A DNA stretch of 64,000 bases, taken from contig NZ_JAGSOJ010000002.1 of the NCBI RefSeq assembly GCF_023684385.1, forward strand, positions 1,054,001-1,118,000, read 5' to 3'. The DNA is from Oceanirhabdus seepicola (lineage in GTDB: Bacteria; Bacillota; Clostridia; Clostridiales; Clostridiaceae). The notes below the pieces were generated by a model, which did no database searches, was not told the DNA's origin, and saw nothing but the letters and a program-made list of their open reading frames with translations. Below, piece by piece: positions 1-9,862 of this stretch (position 1 is the first letter of the stretch; each line of letters begins with the position of its first letter). The translations under genes were made by a program, and so were the position numbers.

Positions 1-935
1 TGAAATATGTATCTACTTACAGTAATAACAGATTAATTGAATTTTCAAAGGGACTTTATCATTATATGAAAATGCTAGTTAAAAAACAAATAGACTTAGT
101 TCATGTGCATACTGCATCAAAGGGAAGTTTTTATAGAAAAAGTATATTTGTAAATATTACTCCAAAGAACATACCTGTGATTTTACATATTCATGGTGGT
201 GGATTTATAGAATTCTATGATACAGCACCTATCATTATAAAAAAAAGAGTTCAAAAAGTTATTAAAAGATCAGATAAAATTATAGTTTTATCTGAAAAAT
301 TTAAGAATGAATTAATTGATAGATTTGATATTGATAATATTAAAATTGTTAAAGTTATAAATGGGATTAAATTAAATAATGAAAAAATTAAATTAGAAGA
401 TAAAAAATTACAAGTGATTTATTTAGGAAAACTAACCAAAAACAAAGGCATATATGATTTATTACAAATAATACCCAAGATTCATGCAAAATATCCTGAA
501 GTGAAATTTATTATAGCAGGAGATGGGGATATAGATAAAGTAAAAGAAATAGTTATTAGTGAGGAGATTAATAATTGTACTCAAGTTGTTGGGTGGATTG
601 ATGGTGAGACCAAGAAGAAGTTCTTAATTGAAAGTAGTATTTTGGTAATGCCTTCTTACTTTGAAGCTTTTGGAATTTCTATTGTTGAGGCTATGGATTA
701 TGGAATGGCTGTTGTAGCAACTAAAGTAGGGGGAATACCTGAAATTATTCAACCGAATAAAAATGGACTACTATTTGAAAGTGGTGACTTAAAGGAGTTT
801 TCTCAAGCACTAGAAAAATATATTTCTGATAATAAGGCCAGAGCTAAAGTTCAAAAAAATAATTTAGTAGCAGTAGAACAATATGATATAAACAATGTAA
901 TAAATCAAATAAAGGAAATTTATTTGACTATATAA
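1..935 (+). CDS. GT4-family glycosyltransferase (5' end outside window)
   Basis: Transfers a sugar from an activated donor to a growing surface polysaccharide on the cytoplasmic membrane face. The reading frame (codons from base 3) is open to the window edge, so the true start lies upstream; the Met at 66 is internal, because GT4 enzymes carry a longer N-terminal Rossmann domain before the LVHVHTASKG segment. The C-terminal domain shows the GKLTKNKGI donor-domain start, IIAGDGD, and the EX7E motif in EAFGISIVEAMDYGMAVVAT followed by GGIPEII, which bind the nucleotide-sugar. The gene lies 28 bases before the flippase gene, so it is probably in the same operon. Acceptor and donor cannot be told from sequence. 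Confidence 0.9.
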   Translation, partial: KYVSTYSNNRLIEFSKGLYHYMKMLVKKQIDLVHVHTASKGSFYRKSIFVNITPKNIPVILHIHGGGFIEFYDTAPIIIKKRVQKVIKRSDKIIVLSEKFKNELIDRFDIDNIKIVKVINGIKLNNEKIKLEDKKLQVIYLGKLTKNKGIYDLLQIIPKIHAKYPEVKFIIAGDGDIDKVKEIVISEEINNCTQVVGWIDGETKKKFLIESSILVMPSYFEAFGISIVEAMDYGMAVVATKVGGIPEIIQPNKNGLLFESGDLKEFSQALEKYISDNKARAKVQKNNLVAVEQYDINNVINQIKEIYLTI

Positions 936-963
936 ATTTTATATGACTAGTGAAGGTGAATTT

Positions 964-2532
964 ATGAAAGCAATGAAAACAACGATATTAATGGTAATTA
1001 TAACAATAATAGGAATTTTATTGGGGTTTATTAGAGAGAGTGTTACTGTTGGGGTTTTAGGAGCAGGATGGCAAGCTGATAGCTTCATTTATAGTGTTAT
1101 GTTTCCTACCATGATTTTTGCTTCAATTGGAGGTGTTATATCTTCTATTTTTATGCCAATCTACACTTCTATTAGAATAAATGAATCTTTAACAGATGCA
1201 AATAAGTTTGCAAGTAACTTTATTTGTATTATAACAATAATTGTAATAATCTTAATTTTTATAGGAGAGATATTTACAAAAAATATTGTTATGGTATTAG
1301 CTCCGGGATTTTCTGGAGATGGCTTAGAATTAACTTCTAAATTAATAAGAATAATTTTGCCTACAATGATTTTAATGACATCAGTATATGTTTCTGTTGG
1401 AATTTTATCATCTTTTAAGGATATTATTTTAAATGCTGCTATATCTATCCCGATACACCTGATGGTTATTCTAAGCTTATTATTAATATACCCTAGGTAT
1501 GGTATGTATGACACGATGATAATAATTGCATTTGGAAGCGTGTTGCAGTTTCTTATGTTTATTCCAAAATTGAGAAAAAAAGGTTTTGTTTTTTCAATAA
1601 GCTTTGACTTTAAAAATAAACATATAAAAGAAGCTGTGTATATGATAGGTCCTATGATCATAGGAACAATGGCAATTCAAGTAAATATGATGGTGGATAG
1701 GGGAATAGCATCAACTATAGGAGATGGGGTTTTAACTACTGTTAATTTAGCAAATAAATTAAATATGGCAAGCTACAATTCAATAGCATTTATAATAATA
1801 ATGATGATATTTCCAGTATTATCAGAACAAGTAGCTCATAAAGATATGAAACAATTTAGTAAAACATTAACAAAATCAATTAGTATAATAATATCAATTA
1901 TGTTGCCTATAACTATAATACTAAATTTTTTTAGATATGATATTATTAATTTGTTATTTGGATATGGTAAATTCACGAAACAAGATGTTATGATATCTGC
2001 TAATATACTTAGTTTTTATTCACTTGGACTTTGCTTTTTAGGTATAAGGGACATACTGAATAGAGCTTTTTATTCGTTCAAAGATACGAAAACTTCTATG
2101 AAAAATGGTGTCCTAGCTGTAGGTCTAAATATTGTATTAAGCATAATTTTTTCTAAAATAATAGGTGCAAAAGGATTAGCATTAGGTACTTCAGTTTCAA
2201 CAATTTTTGTTTCTATTTTACTCATAAGAAGTATGAAGAAAAAGGTTGTTGAATTTAAAATAAGAGATTTTATTTTAAATTCTTTCAAAGTTATTATTGC
2301 AGGATCAATTTTATGTTGTTCATTAGTGGTATTACAAAATTTAACAATAGAATTAGGGATGTTGCCTAATTCTAAATTACATAGTTTGTTTTATTTATTA
2401 GTTAATGTTTTAGTAAGTTTAAGTATATATTTTATAGCTTTGATTTTGTTAAAACTTGATGTATTAGATAATATAAGTGGAAAAATCATGTTGAAATTTA
2501 GAGGAAATAGAGAAAAAGTTCGAGAGCGTTAA
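964..2532 (+). CDS. MurJ/MviN-like polysaccharide or lipid II flippase
   Basis: Multi-spanning membrane protein of the MOP superfamily (MurJ/MviN branch), predicted to flip a lipid-linked glycan precursor across the membrane. The N-terminus carries the MurJ-type LGFIRESVTVGVLG and ADSFIYS segments, followed by about 14 hydrophobic helices, and the length (522 aa) is normal. An in-frame Met at 943 exists, but AAGGTGA at 953-959 sits well before the ATG at 964, so that start was chosen. Its place among polysaccharide genes suggests a role exporting this cluster's repeat unit rather than being the only lipid II flippase; that is inference. Its stop overlaps the next reading frame (TAATG). Confidence 0.88.
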   Translation: MKAMKTTILMVIITIIGILLGFIRESVTVGVLGAGWQADSFIYSVMFPTMIFASIGGVISSIFMPIYTSIRINESLTDANKFASNFICIITIIVIILIFIGEIFTKNIVMVLAPGFSGDGLELTSKLIRIILPTMILMTSVYVSVGILSSFKDIILNAAISIPIHLMVILSLLLIYPRYGMYDTMIIIAFGSVLQFLMFIPKLRKKGFVFSISFDFKNKHIKEAVYMIGPMIIGTMAIQVNMMVDRGIASTIGDGVLTTVNLANKLNMASYNSIAFIIIMMIFPVLSEQVAHKDMKQFSKTLTKSISIIISIMLPITIILNFFRYDIINLLFGYGKFTKQDVMISANILSFYSLGLCFLGIRDILNRAFYSFKDTKTSMKNGVLAVGLNIVLSIIFSKIIGAKGLALGTSVSTIFVSILLIRSMKKKVVEFKIRDFILNSFKVIIAGSILCCSLVVLQNLTIELGMLPNSKLHSLFYLLVNVLVSLSIYFIALILLKLDVLDNISGKIMLKFRGNREKVRER

Positions 2533-2903
2533 TGTTATATGTTTTTACAGAATGCCTATTTTTCGTAACTAAGCGTATCACAAATTATTTTTTATTATAC
2601 AATATTATAATACCATATGAGACTGAGATAGGAAAAGGAACTAAATTTGGTTATGATGGAATGGGTGCGGTAATCCACAAGAATGTAGTTATTGGGAATG
2701 AATGTTTTAAGTCATAAAGTTACTATGAGTGGTGAAAATAGTAATAAAATAGTGCCTAGTATTAGCGAAAATGTTATTATTTGTGCAAGGGCAAAAGTTA
2801 TAGGGCCAATAACAATAGGAACTGTAAGTATAGTTTTAAAAGTATACCAGATAATGATGTTGTGGATAATTATAGAAGAAAAGTAAGGATTAAAGCTGTT
2901 TAG
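2532..2903 (+). pseudogene. Serine acetyltransferase-like (hexapeptide repeat) gene, frameshifted and shortened
   Basis: Three short stretches in two frames make one decayed left-handed beta-helix acyltransferase. The first (from the ATG at 2532) reads IIIPYETEIGKGTKFGYDG and GAVIHKNVVIGNEC, typical of CysE. It then continues in a second frame as SHKVTMSG and ARAKVIGPITIG. Near 2825-2845 it returns to the first frame as KSIPDNDVVDNYRRKVRIK, ending at the TAG at 2901. At least two frameshifts are seen, and part of the final hexapeptide coils appears deleted. The start is coupled to the flippase stop, so an intact gene once belonged to this operon, where it could have O-acetylated a sugar or made O-acetylserine. 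Confidence 0.82.
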
Positions 2904-2918
2904 TTGAGGTGAATTACT

Positions 2919-4115
2919 ATGAGAATTGAAAAATGTAAGTGGAAAAATAATGCGGATAGTCCTGTGTTACTTATGATTGATGATTTTGCTAATACATGGA
3001 TTGATGAGAATAATAATGAAAAACTTGCTCTTGGTGAAGATTGGGGTCATTTTGGTAGAGAAAAAAATTCAATGTGGGATGTACTTGAAAAAAATATTTT
3101 TAATATCTTTCCTGAAGTGAGCACAACATTATTTACTGTGGTTGGTGAAAGAGAGCCTATTTTAAAGAATAATAATAAAAAAATATATTCAAAAAGTATT
3201 TTAGAGGATGAAAAATTTGTTCGATTTTTAAATGATATTAATAAAAAGAAAAATGTAGAGATAGCATATCATGGATTGACACATGGTGTTGCTGGAGAAA
3301 CACGATTTGATTTTAAAGAGGAATGGGAAACTTTTGGTTCATTGAACCAAGCAATTGAAACTATTGAAAAAGGCAAGGAAATGTTATATAAGGCAATAGG
3401 TGAGTATCCTAAAGGGGGGAAGTATTGTGGGTATAAATTTAACCAATATTCTGATGAATCTATATCAAAAACTGGGTTTTTATGGTGGTGTAGACACTGG
3501 GATGCTGCTTTAGAAGAAAATATAACCAATAAAAATTTTAATTACGAATTAGAGACTTTTCATGATGTTATTGATATCCCTTCTACAATTGATGGATCTT
3601 TTTATAGTTTAAAAAATCATAAGAAAATATTTACTAAAAAGTATGCAAAGTCAATATTAGAAAAGATAAAAAAACGAAAATCAATAGAATTTCTATTGGA
3701 TGAGAGAGTTAGTAATAAGCAAATTATAAGTATACAAGAACATAGTTCGCCGTTAAGAGCTGATAATAGAATACAATATCCTAATATTATTAGTGATTTA
3801 GAGAACTTACAATATATATTCGCTTATTTAAAAAAATATAATCTTTGGTATGCAACAGGAACTGAAATTGCGGAGTACTATTACATATATTGTAAAACTC
3901 ATATCAAACTTAAAAATGAAAATACTTTTATTATTAATACAGAAGAGGATTTAGAGGGAAGAGAATTGACTATTAAAATAAATAGAAATACTCAGTCTCA
4001 ATTTTTGAGCGTAACAATCAAAAATCAAAAATTTATATTGAATAAAAGTAATGGATATTATATGGGAGATATTAAAATATATAATGATTTTCCCTATGTA
4101 ATTGAGGAGGGGTAG
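2919..4115 (+). CDS. Polysaccharide deacetylase-like protein (NodB fold)
   Basis: Predicted to act on a carbohydrate, probably as a CE4-like deacetylase. Asp21-Asp22 in LLMIDDF fit NodB motif 1, and His118/His122 in AYHGLTHG fit the HxxxH metal-binding motif 2. At 398 aa it is longer than a bare NodB domain; the tail after about residue 320 looks beta-rich and is not recognised. A GAGGTGA ribosome site precedes the ATG at 2919. There is no signal peptide, so it probably works on a cytoplasmic precursor, or is another member of the glycoside hydrolase/deacetylase superfamily. Substrate unknown. Confidence 0.7.
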   Translation: MRIEKCKWKNNADSPVLLMIDDFANTWIDENNNEKLALGEDWGHFGREKNSMWDVLEKNIFNIFPEVSTTLFTVVGEREPILKNNNKKIYSKSILEDEKFVRFLNDINKKKNVEIAYHGLTHGVAGETRFDFKEEWETFGSLNQAIETIEKGKEMLYKAIGEYPKGGKYCGYKFNQYSDESISKTGFLWWCRHWDAALEENITNKNFNYELETFHDVIDIPSTIDGSFYSLKNHKKIFTKKYAKSILEKIKKRKSIEFLLDERVSNKQIISIQEHSSPLRADNRIQYPNIISDLENLQYIFAYLKKYNLWYATGTEIAEYYYIYCKTHIKLKNENTFIINTEEDLEGRELTIKINRNTQSQFLSVTIKNQKFILNKSNGYYMGDIKIYNDFPYVIEEG

Positions 4116-4116
4116 A

Positions 4117-4701
4117 TTGAAAAAAATAGTTAAAAAAGTAATGAAGTTTTTAATCAGAAAGTTATATATAAAAAATGATATTTTAATATTAAAAAAAAAA
4201 TCTCACCAACCTTTAGAAAGTAAAATAAAGAATCTCAATATAAAACTCCTAGATAAAAATGAAGTATTAACATTACCTAATAGAAAAGCACAAATATTAT
4301 TAAGCGATTTACAAAGGGGTAATCAAATTTATGGTATTTTAATAGATGGGAAAGTAGTACATTATTCATGTATATCGCTTAATAGTCAAAAAATTGGAGA
4401 AATAAATAGAATATTTAATATTCCTCAAAATGGAGTATATATTTATAATTGTTTTACTTTAGAAGAATATCGAGGTAAAAATTTATATTATAATATGTTA
4501 TCATATTTAGATTTTAAATTTCGGTATTTAAACAAATTTATAGTGGTATCAACTAAAAATACAATTTCTCATCATGTGATAAAAAAGATAGGATTCAATG
4601 AAATTGCATATTTTAAATATAGAAAAATTTTAAATATGCATAAGTTAAATGAGGTAAAAATGTGTGATGAAATAAAAGATAAATTAGAAATTATTAAGTA
4701 A
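4117..4701 (+). CDS. GNAT-family acyltransferase, TTG start
   Basis: A small acyltransferase of the GNAT fold, 194 aa. The signs are the beta-4/alpha-3 region TLEEYRGKNLYYNMLSYL, where the acyl-CoA loop lies, and the late STKNTISHHVIKKIGF segment typical of the GNAT C-terminus. GAGGAGG at 4104-4110 points to the TTG at 4117, two bases after the stop of the preceding gene; an upstream in-frame TTG at 4102 lies too close to that site. Within this cluster it probably acylates an amino sugar or a lipid-linked intermediate; acceptor and donor are not visible. Confidence 0.68.
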   Translation: MKKIVKKVMKFLIRKLYIKNDILILKKKSHQPLESKIKNLNIKLLDKNEVLTLPNRKAQILLSDLQRGNQIYGILIDGKVVHYSCISLNSQKIGEINRIFNIPQNGVYIYNCFTLEEYRGKNLYYNMLSYLDFKFRYLNKFIVVSTKNTISHHVIKKIGFNEIAYFKYRKILNMHKLNEVKMCDEIKDKLEIIK

Positions 4702-4743
4702 ATGAATTTAATAATTAGATTTAAAAGTAAGTGAGGAAAGGTT

Positions 4744-5829
4744 ATGCAATTAAAAATTATTACAGATTTTAATGAACTGCAAAGTTATAGTGATGACTGG
4801 GAAGAATTAGTAAGTAATATAGAATCATCTGAAATATTCTACACATGGGATTGGACAAAGGTATTCTTACAACATATGATTGAAGAAAAAGCAAAACTTT
4901 TTGTAGTTATGGTTTTTGAAAGAAAAAAAGTAATAGGATTAGCTCCATTGCTTATAAAAGAAAGAAAGATTGGTTTTATTAAAGCTAAGGTGCTAGAACC
5001 AATAGTAAGTAAAACTGCAGATTATTGTGATTTTTATTTTCATAAAAATTATAATCACTATCAATTATTAAAAAAAATTTTTGGAGAAATTTATTCTAAT
5101 AAAGATAAGTGGGATTTTATGGAGTTGAAAAATTTTAATACTAGAAGTAATATTGTGAATTTGATAAATGAAGTTATTACAAAATCTTTTAAAGGTACAT
5201 GCTATTCTGAACAAAGTGTAATTACACCATATTTGCTATATGAACAAATAGAAAGTAAAATGAATAAAAAGCAAATAAAGGATATTGAAAGAAGAGAAAG
5301 AAACCTAAGAAAAGAAAAAAAAATTGAAGTATGCATTAATGAAAAAATGAATAAAAATGTTTGGGAAAAGTTCATCAATTTACACAAAAAAAAATGGAAA
5401 CAAAGTATTTTTCATAATGCTAAATATATCAAATTTTACGAAACTTTGATACCAATTTTGTATGAGAAACAGCTACTAGATTTTTCATATCTAAAAATTG
5501 ATGAAGATGTAGCAGCAATTCATTTTGGATTCAAAACACAAAATAAAAATTATTATTATATACCTATTTATGATCCGAAATACGCTAACACTGGAGCTGG
5601 ATATATACTTTTGAAATATCTAATTGAGAATTATAAGGACAACAAATCAGAGTTTGATTTCTTAAGAGGTAATGAAAAGTATAAATTTGATTGGACTGAT
5701 TCTGTTCATATGAATTACAATTTCTACATTATAAATAACAATAGTAAAACTTGGTATTTTAACAGATATATTAAACTAAAGATGTGGGCAAAAGGGAATA
5801 GCCATATTCGTAAATTATTAAGAAAATAA
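4744..5829 (+). CDS. BioF2-like/FemAB-related acetyltransferase (Acetyltransf_6 type)
   Basis: 361 aa. The N-terminal FYTWDWTKVFL and GLAPLLIKERK stretches and the C-terminal YILLKYLIENYKDNKSEFDF and LRGNEKYKFDW stretches match the CelD/BioF2-like branch of the GNAT superfamily found in polysaccharide clusters. It probably transfers an acyl or aminoacyl group to a sugar or carrier in the cytoplasm. GTGAGGAAAGG precedes the ATG. It is the second acyltransferase in a row, which suggests a decorated glycan. Substrate unknown. Confidence 0.72.
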   Translation: MQLKIITDFNELQSYSDDWEELVSNIESSEIFYTWDWTKVFLQHMIEEKAKLFVVMVFERKKVIGLAPLLIKERKIGFIKAKVLEPIVSKTADYCDFYFHKNYNHYQLLKKIFGEIYSNKDKWDFMELKNFNTRSNIVNLINEVITKSFKGTCYSEQSVITPYLLYEQIESKMNKKQIKDIERRERNLRKEKKIEVCINEKMNKNVWEKFINLHKKKWKQSIFHNAKYIKFYETLIPILYEKQLLDFSYLKIDEDVAAIHFGFKTQNKNYYYIPIYDPKYANTGAGYILLKYLIENYKDNKSEFDFLRGNEKYKFDWTDSVHMNYNFYIINNNSKTWYFNRYIKLKMWAKGNSHIRKLLRK

Positions 5830-5849
5830 TTTTTAAGAAGGTGAGAAGT

Positions 5850-7178
5850 ATGTATTTATATGGGATTAAAAATAAATTATTGAAAGAAGGGCGCAAATTT
5901 AAATTAATTTCTAAGACATTAGAAGAAAGCCAATATTATTCAAAACAAGAACTACAGAATTATCAAGACAAACATCTGAGAAAGATTATAAGTCATTCTT
6001 ATAATAATGTTCCATATTACAAGAATTTATTTGACCAAATTAAACTTAAGCCTTCTGATATAAGCACACAGGAGGATTTATGGAAAGTTCCTATATTAAC
6101 TAAAAAAGATGTAAAAGAGAATTTTAAGCAATTAAAAGCTGTTAATGCTTCAAAGTTTTTATTAAATGAAGGACACACTAGTGGAACAACAGGAACACCA
6201 GCACATTTTTATAGAGATTTGTATTCTATAAATTTTGAAAATGCGATAGTATGGAGACAGTGGCAGTGGTCAAAAATAAATATAGGAGACAAAATGATAG
6301 TTTGTAGAGGAAATAAGGTTAAAATTAAAGAAGAAAAAAATATTTTTTGGGAACAAAACTTTATTCAAAAACAATTGTTTTTGTCATCTTATTACTTATC
6401 TGATAAAAACTTAAAATATTATGTACAAGCAATTAAAAAATATGGTCCTAGATCGTTGCAAGCATATCCTTCAACAGCATATGTTATTGCAAAGTATTTA
6501 CAAAAAAATAATGATAAGATTAAACTTAATGCAGTATTTACATCATCAGAGCCCATTTATGAGTTTCAAAGAAGAATAATAGAAAAGTATTTTCAATGTA
6601 AAGTTTGGGATTTCTATGGGTTAGCAGAAAGAGTTGTGAGTGCATCCGAATGCAAATACCACAACGGTCTGCATATTAATGAAGAATATAGTGTGACTGA
6701 AATTATTGATGATAAAGGACAACAAGCGCAAGAAGGATTTTTAGTTGGTACAACCCTACATAATTATGCAATGCCATTGATTAGGTATGTTACTGATGAT
6801 TATACCAGAATTAATAATAGAAAATGTTTATGTGGTAGAGAACATAGGATTATAGAGCCTATAGAAACTAGAAAAGAAGATATGATCATTACAAAAAGTG
6901 GGGGTTTTGTAAGCCCGAGACTTATTTCGACTGTTTTTAAAGAATTAAAATATATTTCGAAGTCACAAGTAATACAGCATGATTTTGATAAATTTGAAAT
7001 AAAAATAGTTCCAGAACAAGGCTTTGATAACAGAGAAACAAGTAGAGTGATAAAAGGATTTGAGGAAATATTTCAAGATAAAATTGATATAAATATAAAC
7101 TTAGTAGAAGATATCGCTAGAACTAAAAATGGAAAATTTAAAAGAATTATTTCTAATGTAGTTAAAGGAAGAGTATAA
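5850..7178 (+). CDS. CapK/PaaK-like adenylate-forming enzyme
   Basis: 442-aa member of the phenylacetate-CoA ligase superfamily, capsule-associated CapK branch. The P-loop GHTSGTTGTPAHFYRD lies near residue 110. FYGLAERV and MPLIRYVTDDY match the adenylate-binding motifs, and a CLCGREHR cysteine pair follows, as is usual in the group. The C-terminal ARTKNGKFKRI supplies the conserved lysine. Such proteins activate a carboxylic acid as an acyl-adenylate; in polysaccharide clusters the substrate is unknown. AAGAAGG at 5835-5841 supports the ATG at 5850 rather than the GTG at 5841. The next gene starts two bases after its stop. Confidence 0.82.
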   Translation: MYLYGIKNKLLKEGRKFKLISKTLEESQYYSKQELQNYQDKHLRKIISHSYNNVPYYKNLFDQIKLKPSDISTQEDLWKVPILTKKDVKENFKQLKAVNASKFLLNEGHTSGTTGTPAHFYRDLYSINFENAIVWRQWQWSKINIGDKMIVCRGNKVKIKEEKNIFWEQNFIQKQLFLSSYYLSDKNLKYYVQAIKKYGPRSLQAYPSTAYVIAKYLQKNNDKIKLNAVFTSSEPIYEFQRRIIEKYFQCKVWDFYGLAERVVSASECKYHNGLHINEEYSVTEIIDDKGQQAQEGFLVGTTLHNYAMPLIRYVTDDYTRINNRKCLCGREHRIIEPIETRKEDMIITKSGGFVSPRLISTVFKELKYISKSQVIQHDFDKFEIKIVPEQGFDNRETSRVIKGFEEIFQDKIDININLVEDIARTKNGKFKRIISNVVKGRV

Positions 7179-7179
7179 A

Positions 7180-9123
7180 ATGAGTAAATTAAAATGGCTT
7201 TATTGTAGATTAAAAGCTATGTCATTGGGTGAAATCTTATATCGATTCCATGAAAAATATAAAAAAATAATGTATAAAAAGACATATTCTACTTCTAAGT
7301 CAGTTTTAGAAGTAAATAAAATGAAAATAACAACTTTTGAAGATATCGATAAAAGAATAGAAAATATTTTTCAAGTATTAGAAGTAGAAAAACATAAATT
7401 CAAATCAGACATTAGCATTTATGGAGATAGTTTATTGAAATATCAAAAAATAAATTGGCATAAAGGAAATAATGGTAGAGAATGGCCTAGTGAGAAAAGT
7501 TGCTTTGATATATCTTTTAAAAATAGAGAAGACATAGGAGAAATAAGATATACATGGGAAGTAAATAGATTTTTATTTCTTCCAGGTTTGGCTATTCAAT
7601 ACAATTGTGGCGGAGATAAAAAAGTATACGATACTTTAAAGAACCAATTTTACAGTTGGATTGATGAAAATCCTTTTCTAAAAGGTGTAAATTGGGCGTC
7701 ACCAATGGAAATTGCTTTACGCTCATACCAATTGCTTATTACTTATTCTCAAATTAAGGATAAAATGGACAAGCAATTTAAAGAAGATATACTTTCAACA
7801 ATAATAACTTCTATAAATTATGTTGCGCATAATTTCTCAAGATTTTCTTCAGCTAATAATCATTTAATTGTTGAAGCTGCTATTACATCAATAGTTGGAT
7901 ATTGTGTAGAACCAGTATATGCTCAAAACTGGTTTGAAAAAGGTTATAATGTTTTAAAGAAAGAAATACCACTTCAAGTTTATGAAGATGGGGTTAACAA
8001 AGAACAATCAATGCATTATCATGCTTTTGTATTAGATATAATGATGCAATATAATATTTTCTTAAAGAAGATAGAAAGAGAAGTATTACATGAAGAAATA
8101 ATTTTTAAAATGGCTGAATTTATAGGATATTTATATAAAAATAGTAACAATATTGATTTTGGTGATAGTGATGATGCTAAAATACTAGATTTGGATGGAA
8201 GAGACAAGAACTATTACGAGTACGTTTTACAATTAGCTTCTGTATATTACAAAAAAAAATTAATTTTTATAAATGAACCTTTAATAGAGGTACAGTTTTT
8301 ATTAGGATATTTATTTGATAAAATCGAAAATGAGCCTTATGAGTATAGGAAATTTAAAGTATATGAGAAAGGTGGATATTCTATTATTAATGCTAAAAGT
8401 AATTTCTTACTTTTTGATTCAGGTGCTTTAGGGTTTGGAAGTATAGCTGCTCATGGACATGCGGATGCTTTATCTTTAGTCTATAGTCATAACAAAGAAT
8501 CAGTATTTGTGGATTCGGGTACATATATATATAATATTCAATCAAAATGGAGAGATTATTTTAGGCTGACATCTAATCACAATACTTTAACTACAGAAAA
8601 AAATCAATCAAATATACAAGGCCCATTTTTATGGTCACAAAAAGCAAATGTCGAATTAGTGGATTATGGAGAAGATTCTAATCTGATTTATTTGTATGGT
8701 AAACATGATGGTTATAAACCTAATATACATCATCGTGCTATAAGTTACATGAAAGATGAAGAAATAATAATAGTTGAAGATGAATTTAAGGGAAAGGGAA
8801 TTTTGAACTATATTTTAGATAGTAATTTAACCTTAGAAAAAATAAATAAAAATTTAGTTAAAATCAATGTTGGTGATGGAATATATTTCTATTGTTCTAA
8901 ACCATATAAGATTGTTGAAAAATGGATATCTAAATCATTTTTACATAAAGAGAAAACCATTGGAATCCAGGTAGAAAATGATTTTTATGTAGAAAAAAAA
9001 GTATATTCTATAATTTCTACAAAGCCTGTTATTTTTAAAGACAATAAATTTAAATATAATAAAAAAAATTATACCTATTGCAGTTATAAAAATGTTAGAG
9101 GTGACAATTATGAAAAACATTAA
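7180..9123 (+). CDS. Heparinase II/III-like family protein (polysaccharide lyase fold)
   Basis: 647 aa. The N-terminal half is an alpha/alpha toroid-like domain (LKGVNWASPMEIALRSYQLL, ANNHLIVEAA, YEDGVNKEQSMHYHAF). The C-terminal beta-sandwich starts with SIAAHGHADALSL and FVDSGTYIYN and includes SNHNTLT, the motif set of heparinase II/III and alginate lyase proteins. Members cut uronic-acid-containing polysaccharides by beta-elimination or, in synthesis clusters, trim or polymerise the product. No signal peptide is visible, which fits a biosynthetic role. Its 3' end overlaps the next gene. Confidence 0.83.
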   Translation: MSKLKWLYCRLKAMSLGEILYRFHEKYKKIMYKKTYSTSKSVLEVNKMKITTFEDIDKRIENIFQVLEVEKHKFKSDISIYGDSLLKYQKINWHKGNNGREWPSEKSCFDISFKNREDIGEIRYTWEVNRFLFLPGLAIQYNCGGDKKVYDTLKNQFYSWIDENPFLKGVNWASPMEIALRSYQLLITYSQIKDKMDKQFKEDILSTIITSINYVAHNFSRFSSANNHLIVEAAITSIVGYCVEPVYAQNWFEKGYNVLKKEIPLQVYEDGVNKEQSMHYHAFVLDIMMQYNIFLKKIEREVLHEEIIFKMAEFIGYLYKNSNNIDFGDSDDAKILDLDGRDKNYYEYVLQLASVYYKKKLIFINEPLIEVQFLLGYLFDKIENEPYEYRKFKVYEKGGYSIINAKSNFLLFDSGALGFGSIAAHGHADALSLVYSHNKESVFVDSGTYIYNIQSKWRDYFRLTSNHNTLTTEKNQSNIQGPFLWSQKANVELVDYGEDSNLIYLYGKHDGYKPNIHHRAISYMKDEEIIIVEDEFKGKGILNYILDSNLTLEKINKNLVKINVGDGIYFYCSKPYKIVEKWISKSFLHKEKTIGIQVENDFYVEKKVYSIISTKPVIFKDNKFKYNKKNYTYCSYKNVRGDNYEKH

Positions 9124-9862
9124 AATGTTCGATTGTGATGTAGCTTCATTAACAATGAAAGAAACAGTACAACAAATAGAAGAATATATTAAGAAAAGAC
9201 AGATAGTGCAACATGTTGTTATAAATGCTGGCAAAGTTGTGACTATGCAAAACAATAAAAATTTGAAAACAATTATACAACAATGTCCTATTATAAATGC
9301 AGACGGTCAATCTATAGTGTGGGCATCCAAATTTTTAAAAAAATCATTACCTGAAAGAGTTGCTGGAATAGATTTAATGAAAAATTTAATAGAATTATCT
9401 AGTGAGAAAGGGTATAGAATATACTTTTTTGGAGCAAAACAAGATGTTGTTGAAAAAGTAGTACAAATATATAAGGAAAAATATCCTAATTTACAAGTAG
9501 CTGGATATAGAAATGGATATTTTACTGATGAAGATAATGAGGAAATTATTAGTGAAATGAAAGAGACAAAGGCGGATATTTTATTTGTAGCATTTAGTTC
9601 ACCAAAAAAGGAATTTTGGTTAAACGAAAATATAAATAAGATAGGAATACCATTTTGTATGGGAGTAGGGGGAAGTTTTGATGTAGTTTCAGGAATAACT
9701 AAAAGAGCACCAGTTTGGATGCAAAAAATTGGTTTGGAATGGTTCTATAGATTTGTCCAAGAGCCAAAGAGAATGTGGAAGAGATATTTAGTAGGCAATA
9801 CTAAATTTATATACTATGTTTTTAAAGAAAAATTTAGTAGCAACCCAGAAATTAATTCATGA
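9110..9862 (+). CDS. WecG/TagA/CpsF-family glycosyltransferase
   Basis: GT26 enzyme that transfers an N-acetylmannosamine-type sugar to an undecaprenyl-linked primer at the membrane. It has the family signature IINADGQSIVWASKFL, with the likely catalytic Asp at residue 65, then LPERVAGIDLM, and FMGVGGSFDVVSG with the RAPVWMQKIGLEWFYR tail. AGAGGTGA directly upstream supports the ATG at 9110 rather than the one at 9092; that start lies inside the end of the lyase gene, so translation is probably coupled. The length (250 aa) is normal. It is the last clear biosynthetic gene of the cluster. Confidence 0.9.
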   Translation: MKNIKMFDCDVASLTMKETVQQIEEYIKKRQIVQHVVINAGKVVTMQNNKNLKTIIQQCPIINADGQSIVWASKFLKKSLPERVAGIDLMKNLIELSSEKGYRIYFFGAKQDVVEKVVQIYKEKYPNLQVAGYRNGYFTDEDNEEIISEMKETKADILFVAFSSPKKEFWLNENINKIGIPFCMGVGGSFDVVSGITKRAPVWMQKIGLEWFYRFVQEPKRMWKRYLVGNTKFIYYVFKEKFSSNPEINS

